Positions 58,500 to 64,000 of a DNA stretch of 64,000 bases are shown here, piece by piece. Positions within the stretch are counted from its first letter, which is position 1. The number at the start of each line of letters is the position of its first letter. The notes under the pieces were generated by a model. It saw only the letters and a list, made by a program, of their open reading frames with translations. It had not been told where the DNA came from and did not search any database. Source of the stretch: Neobacillus muris (GTDB lineage: Bacteria > Bacillota > Bacilli > Bacillales > Cytobacillaceae); contig NZ_CALPDF010000002.1 in the NCBI RefSeq assembly GCF_943193175.1, positions 124,001 to 188,000 on the forward strand. The letters run 5' to 3'. The translations under genes were made by a program, and so were the position numbers.

Positions 58500-59762
58500 T
58501 TGACTACAGTTTTAGCTTTTATAGTGATTTTTGGCGCACTCGTTTTTTTTCATGAGTTAGGGCATTTTATTTTTGCAAAGCGGGCAGGAATTCTTTGCCG
58601 TGAATTTGCGATTGGCATGGGTCCTAAGGTTTTCTCACATAAAAAAGGGGAAACAACCTATACCATCCGATTATTGCCAATTGGCGGCTATGTCCGGATG
58701 GCAGGCGAGGATCCGGAAATGATCGAAATCAAAGCAGGTTACCGGATTGGTCTTTTATTTGACAAAGAGGAAAAAGTATCAAAAATTATATTGAATAATA
58801 AAGAAAAATTCCCGAATTGCCGGATTGTGGAAGTCGAGTTTGCAGATATTGAAAAGGATTTAATTATTAAGGGCTTCCCCGAAGATGATGAAGATCATTT
58901 AACATCTTTTTCTGTTAGTCCGCAAGCCGTTATTGTCGAAAATGGTGTAGAATCGCAAATTGCCCCTATCGACCGCCAATTCGCCTCCAAATCGCTGGGA
59001 CATCGCTTCATCACCATTTTTGCTGGCCCAATGAATAACTTCATTTTGGCGTTTGTTGTCTTTATTGTGATTGCCTTATTGCAAGGTGTCCAGACAAACG
59101 AACCTAAACTCGGAGAAATAACTCCTGATGGTGCCGCTAAGGCGGCGGGGCTTCAGGAGGGCGATATTGTCCAAAGCATAGATGGGTCAGAAATTTCAAG
59201 CTGGAATGATGTCGTTGAAATCATTAGGGAAAATCCAAATAATAAATTAGATTTTACGATTGTCCGTAACGGTGTAGAAAAAGAAATCCAAGTAACACCA
59301 GAAGAAAAAATAGTGGAAGATCAAAAGATGGGGATGATTGGTGTATATAGTCCCGTTGAAAAATCTCCCGTCCAGGCTGTGACTGCTGCGGCCAAAGAAA
59401 CCTATTTCTGGACCATTCAAATATTTGTCAGTTTGGGTAAATTAATCACTGGGCAATTCTCGATAGATGCTCTATCAGGGCCGGTTGGAATTTATGTTTC
59501 GACAGATGAAGTGGCCAAGTCAGGAATCTTTTATTTAATGAAATGGGCCGGCATTTTAAGTATCAACCTTGGGATTATGAATTTACTGCCAATTCCTGCT
59601 CTTGATGGCGGAAGACTAATGTTCTTTGCGATAGAAGCCGTAAGAGGAAAGCCAATCGACCGCCAAAAAGAAGGGATGGTTCATTTTATTGGCTTTGCAC
59701 TTCTGATGCTATTAATGCTGGTGGTCACATGGAACGACATTCAAAGATTTTTCTTAAAATAA
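58500..59762 (+). CDS. rseP: Site-2 protease RseP (RasP)
   Basis: RasP cleaves membrane anti-sigma factors such as RsiW and clears signal-peptide remnants. The 420-residue protein has the zinc site HELGH at residues 18-22 in the first membrane helix, a PDZ domain around residues 195-270, and the second zinc motif NLLPIPALDGGR near the C-terminus. TTG 58500 with AAAGGTGG eight bases upstream is preferred to GTG 58488, which lies within that site. A terminator follows, then polC rather than proS. Confidence 0.97.
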   Translation: MTTVLAFIVIFGALVFFHELGHFIFAKRAGILCREFAIGMGPKVFSHKKGETTYTIRLLPIGGYVRMAGEDPEMIEIKAGYRIGLLFDKEEKVSKIILNNKEKFPNCRIVEVEFADIEKDLIIKGFPEDDEDHLTSFSVSPQAVIVENGVESQIAPIDRQFASKSLGHRFITIFAGPMNNFILAFVVFIVIALLQGVQTNEPKLGEITPDGAAKAAGLQEGDIVQSIDGSEISSWNDVVEIIRENPNNKLDFTIVRNGVEKEIQVTPEEKIVEDQKMGMIGVYSPVEKSPVQAVTAAAKETYFWTIQIFVSLGKLITGQFSIDALSGPVGIYVSTDEVAKSGIFYLMKWAGILSINLGIMNLLPIPALDGGRLMFFAIEAVRGKPIDRQKEGMVHFIGFALLMLLMLVVTWNDIQRFFLK

Positions 59763-59776
59763 GATATTCTAAGAAA

Positions 59777-59808
59777 CGCCCCTGCAGGAAGATGCAGGGG
59801 CACTTTTT
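59777..59808 (+). terminator. Terminator after rseP
   Basis: GCCCCTGCA pairs perfectly with TGCAGGGGC around GGAAGA, with ACTTTTT after it. Confidence 0.92.
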
Positions 59809-59867
59809 ATGGTTCCAAATCTGGATGAAGTTTTCTGTCGAATAAAGCCGAATCCAGTGCAATCATG

Positions 59868-59876
59868 TGTTATAAT
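59868..59876 (+). promoter_or_regulatory. Extended -10 promoter candidate of polC
   Basis: TGTTATAAT combines a TG extension with a perfect TATAAT, 54 bases before the polC start, in the short gap after the rseP terminator. No good -35 is present. Confidence 0.6.
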
Positions 59877-59929
59877 TACATTTTAGAAATCACTACAAAG
59901 AGATATAGATATAGATGGGAGAGAGAACG

Positions 59930-62900
59930 TTGAGCGGTCTATCCTTAGGGAATAAAGAGCGATTCTTACTCTTGCTCCAGCAGCTTCAATTAACAGAGGA
60001 TGCTGTGATGATCCACTTCAATAATGCACAAATTGAAAGAATGTTAGTTGAAAAAAAAGCTAGGAAATGGCATTTTGAATTTTTATTTGAAAAAATACTG
60101 CCTTATCAGATTTATATGCAATTTACCTCAAGATTGGAGAGAGCTTTTGCTGAAATTGCCAAAGTTTCCTACGATATAAAAGTTTTGGATAAAACCATTG
60201 CACCGCAATTGGTCCTGGATTACTGGAGCCATTGTATCCAGCAAATCGATGGAATCGCACCGCCCCTATTAAAATTACTCAGTGAGCAAATGCCGCAAAT
60301 CAGCGGAACCAAGCTGACCGTATCGGTTCGCAATGATACAGAAGGACTCACCTTAAAACGAAAATATGCGGCAGTAATCAGTGACATCTATCAATCGTTT
60401 GGATTTCCGCCTTTTTCGTTTGAAACGGACTTAAAAGCAGAAGAAATGAATGAGGAGTACCAGAAGTTTTTAGAGGCCAAGCAAAAGGAAGACTCTGAGC
60501 GTGCCCTTTTAGCGATGGTTGAAATGCAAAAGAAAGAGGCTGAGAAAGAACAAGCAGGCACAGATGTTCCGGAGGGCCCTCTTACCATCGGGCTCACGAT
60601 TAAAGATGACAGTGAACTTCGCAGCTTAATTGAAATCGTCGATGAAGAGCGCAGGATTGTGGCAGAAGGTTACATTTTTGACGCAGAAATACGTGAATTA
60701 AGAAGCGGGCGTTCGCTATTGACTTTTAAAATGACGGACTATACCAGTTCCATCATTGTTAAAATGTTTTCCCGCGACAAAGAAGATGCGGCCCAATTTG
60801 CCCGTGTTAAAAAGGGCATGTGGGTGAAAGTAAGAGGAAGCATCCAAAACGACACATTTGTCCGCGATCTCGTTATGATTGCAAACGATATTAATGAATT
60901 TAAGCCATTGGGGCGCAAGGATACAGCACCGGACAACGAGAAACGTGTGGAACTTCATCTTCATTCCCCAATGAGCCAGATGGATGCTGTTACCCCTGTC
61001 AGTGCCCTGGTCGCACAGGCAAAGAAATGGGGACATAAAGCTATCGCAGTTACAGACCATGCGGTTGCCCAATCGTTTCCAGAAGCATTCAGTGCAGGCA
61101 AGAAGAATGGTGTTAAAATCCTTTATGGAGTTGAGGCAAATTTAGTTGATGATGGTGTTCCAATTGCCTATAATGATCACCATCGATTATTGGCTGATGA
61201 TACGTTTGTGGTCTTTGACGTTGAAACCACTGGACTTTCAGCAGTATTTGACACGATTATTGAACTTGCGGCTGTCAAGGTCAAAGGCGGAGAAATAATT
61301 GACCGTTTCGAGTCGTTTGCCAATCCGCACCACCGGCTGAGTGCTACAACGATCAATTTAACAGGTATTACGGATGATATGGTCCAAACGGCACCGGATG
61401 TGCCGGAAGTGCTGCAAAGATTCCATGATTGGGCCGAAGATGCCGTACTGGTAGCACATAACGCTTCCTTTGATATGGGATTCTTAAATGTCGGCTACAA
61501 AAATATGGGATTGGATAAAGCGAAAAATCCTGTTATTGATACACTGGAATTAGGTCGTTTTCTTTATCCGGAATTAAAGAACCATCGATTAAATACGCTG
61601 GCTAAAAAGTTTGATATTGAATTAACACAGCATCACCGGGCCATTTATGATGCCGAGGCGACCGGCTATCTGCTGATGAAGATGTTAAAGGATGCCTCAG
61701 AAAAGGGCATAGAATATCATGACCAATTCAATGAGCATATGGGGCAGGGAAATGCTTACCAAAGGGCTCGTCCGTTTCATTGTACCCTGTTAGCTCAAAC
61801 GGAGGCAGGCCTAAAAAATCTGTTTAAAATCATTTCAATCGCACATCTCGAGTATTTTTACCGTGTGCCAAGAATTCCAAGGTCCGTCCTGCAAAAATAC
61901 AGAGAAGGAATCTTGGTCGGCTCTGCTTGTGATAAAGGAGAAGTGTTTGAGGGCATGATGCAAAAGTCCCCCGAGGAAGTCGAGGAGGCTGCCCGCTTTT
62001 ACGATTATCTGGAAGTTATGCCAAAGGAAGTTTATGCACCATTGCTTGAAATGGAACTGGTCCGCGATGAAAAAGCACTTGAAACCATCATTAGCAATAT
62101 TGTTGCTTTAGGCGATAAACTGGGGGTTCCGGTTGTAGCTACTGGAAATGTGCATTATTTAAATGAGAACGATAAGATCTACCGGAAGATTTTAATTAGT
62201 TCACAGGGTGGCGCTAATCCGTTAAACCGCCATGAACTGCCGGATGTTCACTTTAGAACTACGAACGAAATGCTTGATGCCTTTGCTTTTTTAGGCAAGG
62301 ATAAGGCAAAAGAGATCGTGGTGGAAAATACCAATAAAATTGCTGATATGATTGATGACATTAAACCGATAAAAGACGACCTCTATACTCCGAAAATTGA
62401 AGGAGCCGAGGAGGAGATGCGCCGGATGAGCTATGCAATGGCCCATCAAATATATGGGGACCCGCTGCCAGAAATTGTGGAAGCCCGTCTGGAAAAAGAA
62501 TTAAAAAGTATTATTGGGCACGGATTTGCGGTTATTTATTTGATTGCTCACAAGCTGGTAAAGAAATCACTCAATGATGGCTACCTAGTTGGTTCGCGTG
62601 GTTCTGTCGGTTCCTCATTGGTTGCCACTATGACGGAAATTACCGAAGTCAATCCGCTGCCGCCGCATTATATTTGTCCAATCTGCAAGCATTCTGAATT
62701 CTTTAATGATGGTTCGGTTGGTTCCGGATTTGACCTTCCAGATAAAGACTGTCCGCAATGCGGTACAACATATAAGAAAGACGGCCATGATATCCCATTT
62801 GAAACCTTCCTTGGCTTTAAAGGGGACAAGGTTCCGGATATCGACTTAAACTTCTCAGGGGAATATCAACCTAGGGCACATAACTATACAAAGGTATTGT

Positions 62901-64000
62901 TCGGTGAAGATAATGTCTACCGTGCAGGAACGATTGGAACGGTTGCTGATAAAACGGCGTTTGGATATGTTAAAGCTTATCAGCAGGATCATAATCTTCA
63001 AATCCGCGGTGCGGAAATTGAAAGACTGGCATCTGGCTGTACTGGTGTAAAAAGAACAACCGGCCAACACCCGGGAGGAATCATCGTTATCCCTGACTAC
63101 ATGGATGTATTCGATTTTACACCGATTCAATTTCCAGCAGATGATCGTAACTCTGAATGGCGGACTACTCATTTTGACTTCCATTCGATCCATGACAATG
63201 TTCTTAAATTAGATATCCTGGGCCACGATGATCCGACCGTGATCCGGATGCTGCAAGACTTGAGTGGAATTGATCCGAAGACGATCCCCACTGATGATCC
63301 TGAAGTCATGAAAATCTTTAGCGGCACTGAATCACTTGGTGTAACGGAAGAACAAATCATGTGTAAAACAGGCACGTTAGGAATTCCTGAGTTTGGAACG
63401 AGATTTGTCCGGCAAATGCTTGAGGACACAAAGCCCACTACCTTTTCTGAGCTTGTGCAAATTTCTGGACTCTCACATGGTACTGATGTATGGCTGGGAA
63501 ATGCCCAAGAATTGATTCACAATCGCACCTGTACCTTAAGTGAGGTAATCGGCTGCCGGGATGACATTATGGTGTACTTGATATATCAAGGCCTTGAACC
63601 ATCCTTTGCGTTTAAAATTATGGAGTCAGTCCGTAAGGGGAAAGGACTGACAGAGGAAATGGAGGCCGAAATGCGCAGGAACGAGGTACCAGAGTGGTAT
63701 ATTGATTCATGCAAAAAGATTAAATACATGTTCCCAAAAGCCCACGCTGCTGCCTATGTACTAATGGCAGTAAGAATCGCATATTTTAAAGTCCATTTGC
63801 CATTGTTATACTATGCAGCATACTTTACTGTCCGTGCGGAAGACTTCGATCTTGAAACCATGACGAGGGGCCCTGAAGCGATTCGGGCAAAAATCGAGGA
63901 AATAAATGCAAAAGGGTTAGATGCATCCAATAAGGAAAAGAGCTTATTGACTGTTCTTGAACTTGCCTTGGAAATGACAGAAAGAGGCTACTCCTTCCAG
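59930..64000 (+). CDS. polC: DNA polymerase III PolC-type alpha subunit (cut by window end)
   Basis: PolC is the main leading-strand replicase of low-GC Gram-positives. About 1357 codons are visible of roughly 1437. In order: N-terminal domain, an OB region ([18 protein letters not shown] and after), split PHP domain ([16 protein letters not shown]), the 3'-5' exonuclease ([12 protein letters not shown] near residue 426, later acids up to about 590), the second PHP part, a zinc module (CPICKHSEF and CPQCG near 917-948), and the palm with the catalytic [11 protein letters not shown] near 970. The start is TTG 59930 after GGGAGAGAG. Only the last C-terminal residues are missing. Confidence 0.98.
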   Translation, partial: MSGLSLGNKERFLLLLQQLQLTEDAVMIHFNNAQIERMLVEKKARKWHFEFLFEKILPYQIYMQFTSRLERAFAEIAKVSYDIKVLDKTIAPQLVLDYWSHCIQQIDGIAPPLLKLLSEQMPQISGTKLTVSVRNDTEGLTLKRKYAAVISDIYQSFGFPPFSFETDLKAEEMNEEYQKFLEAKQKEDSERALLAMVEMQKKEAEKEQAGTDVPEGPLTIGLTIKDDSELRSLIEIVDEERRIVAEGYIFDAEIRELRSGRSLLTFKMTDYTSSIIVKMFSRDKEDAAQFARVKKGMWVKVRGSIQNDTFVRDLVMIANDINEFKPLGRKDTAPDNEKRVELHLHSPMSQMDAVTPVSALVAQAKKWGHKAIAVTDHAVAQSFPEAFSAGKKNGVKILYGVEANLVDDGVPIAYNDHHRLLADDTFVVFDVETTGLSAVFDTIIELAAVKVKGGEIIDRFESFANPHHRLSATTINLTGITDDMVQTAPDVPEVLQRFHDWAEDAVLVAHNASFDMGFLNVGYKNMGLDKAKNPVIDTLELGRFLYPELKNHRLNTLAKKFDIELTQHHRAIYDAEATGYLLMKMLKDASEKGIEYHDQFNEHMGQGNAYQRARPFHCTLLAQTEAGLKNLFKIISIAHLEYFYRVPRIPRSVLQKYREGILVGSACDKGEVFEGMMQKSPEEVEEAARFYDYLEVMPKEVYAPLLEMELVRDEKALETIISNIVALGDKLGVPVVATGNVHYLNENDKIYRKILISSQGGANPLNRHELPDVHFRTTNEMLDAFAFLGKDKAKEIVVENTNKIADMIDDIKPIKDDLYTPKIEGAEEEMRRMSYAMAHQIYGDPLPEIVEARLEKELKSIIGHGFAVIYLIAHKLVKKSLNDGYLVGSRGSVGSSLVATMTEITEVNPLPPHYICPICKHSEFFNDGSVGSGFDLPDKDCPQCGTTYKKDGHDIPFETFLGFKGDKVPDIDLNFSGEYQPRAHNYTKVLFGEDNVYRAGTIGTVADKTAFGYVKAYQQDHNLQIRGAEIERLASGCTGVKRTTGQHPGGIIVIPDYMDVFDFTPIQFPADDRNSEWRTTHFDFHSIHDNVLKLDILGHDDPTVIRMLQDLSGIDPKTIPTDDPEVMKIFSGTESLGVTEEQIMCKTGTLGIPEFGTRFVRQMLEDTKPTTFSELVQISGLSHGTDVWLGNAQELIHNRTCTLSEVIGCRDDIMVYLIYQGLEPSFAFKIMESVRKGKGLTEEMEAEMRRNEVPEWYIDSCKKIKYMFPKAHAAAYVLMAVRIAYFKVHLPLLYYAAYFTVRAEDFDLETMTRGPEAIRAKIEEINAKGLDASNKEKSLLTVLELALEMTERGYSFQ

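Overview
The window is a stretch of core chromosome from a low-to-medium GC, endospore-forming Firmicute of the family Bacillaceae. The evidence is the gene order, which follows the Bacillus subtilis pyrE-to-polC segment almost gene for gene, the sporulation peptide gene spoVM, the global regulator codY, the FapR/PlsX lipid circuit, and strong AAGGAGG-type ribosome binding sites with frequent TTG and GTG starts. Species cannot be fixed from the sequence alone. About 60 genes are present, all on the + strand except rqcH and rpmB. I saw no rRNA, tRNA, insertion sequence, prophage or CRISPR array.

Layout: 1-906 is the end of the pyrimidine operon (pyrF', pyrE), converging on rqcH (-). 2837-7669 holds a Ca2+ P-type ATPase, yloC, remA, gmk and rpoZ. 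7871-19836 is the long coaBC-priA-def-fmt-rsmB-rlmN-prpC-prkC-rsgA-thiN cluster, joining coenzyme A synthesis, replication restart, initiator-tRNA and deformylation steps, rRNA methylation and the PrpC/PrkC phosphatase-kinase pair. spoVM and rpmB (-) follow, then the yloU-fakA pair, sdaAB-sdaAA-recG, and the fatty-acid set fapR-plsX-fabD-fabG-acpP. 30364-42922 is the rnc-smc-ftsY / ylxM-ffh / rpsP-khpA-ylqD-rimM-trmD / rplS / lepB-rbgA-rnhB block for RNA processing, chromosome organisation, SRP targeting and ribosome assembly. sucC-sucD, dprA and topA come next, then hslV-hslU-codY, rpsB-tsf, pyrH-frr, and uppS-cdsA-dxr-rseP. The window ends inside polC.

The most distinctive feature is what is missing from an otherwise conserved order. 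Relative to B. subtilis there is no rpe between rsgA and thiN, no trmFO-xerC between topA and hslV (a 614 bp gap with an orphan-looking promoter), no ylqG-ylqH between rnhB and sucC, no fla/che operon between codY and rpsB, and no proS between rseP and polC. Some of these may be ordinary lineage differences; several of the missing genes are essential or near-essential and must be encoded elsewhere if they are truly absent here. I found no convincing previously undescribed multi-gene system. The second-look candidates are regulatory: a FapR-type operator beside a promoter whose -35 box lies in the preceding terminator, a palindrome over the rpsP -35 box, leader hairpins of rpmB, rplS and rpsB, and an HslV lacking the B. 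subtilis N-terminal serine.
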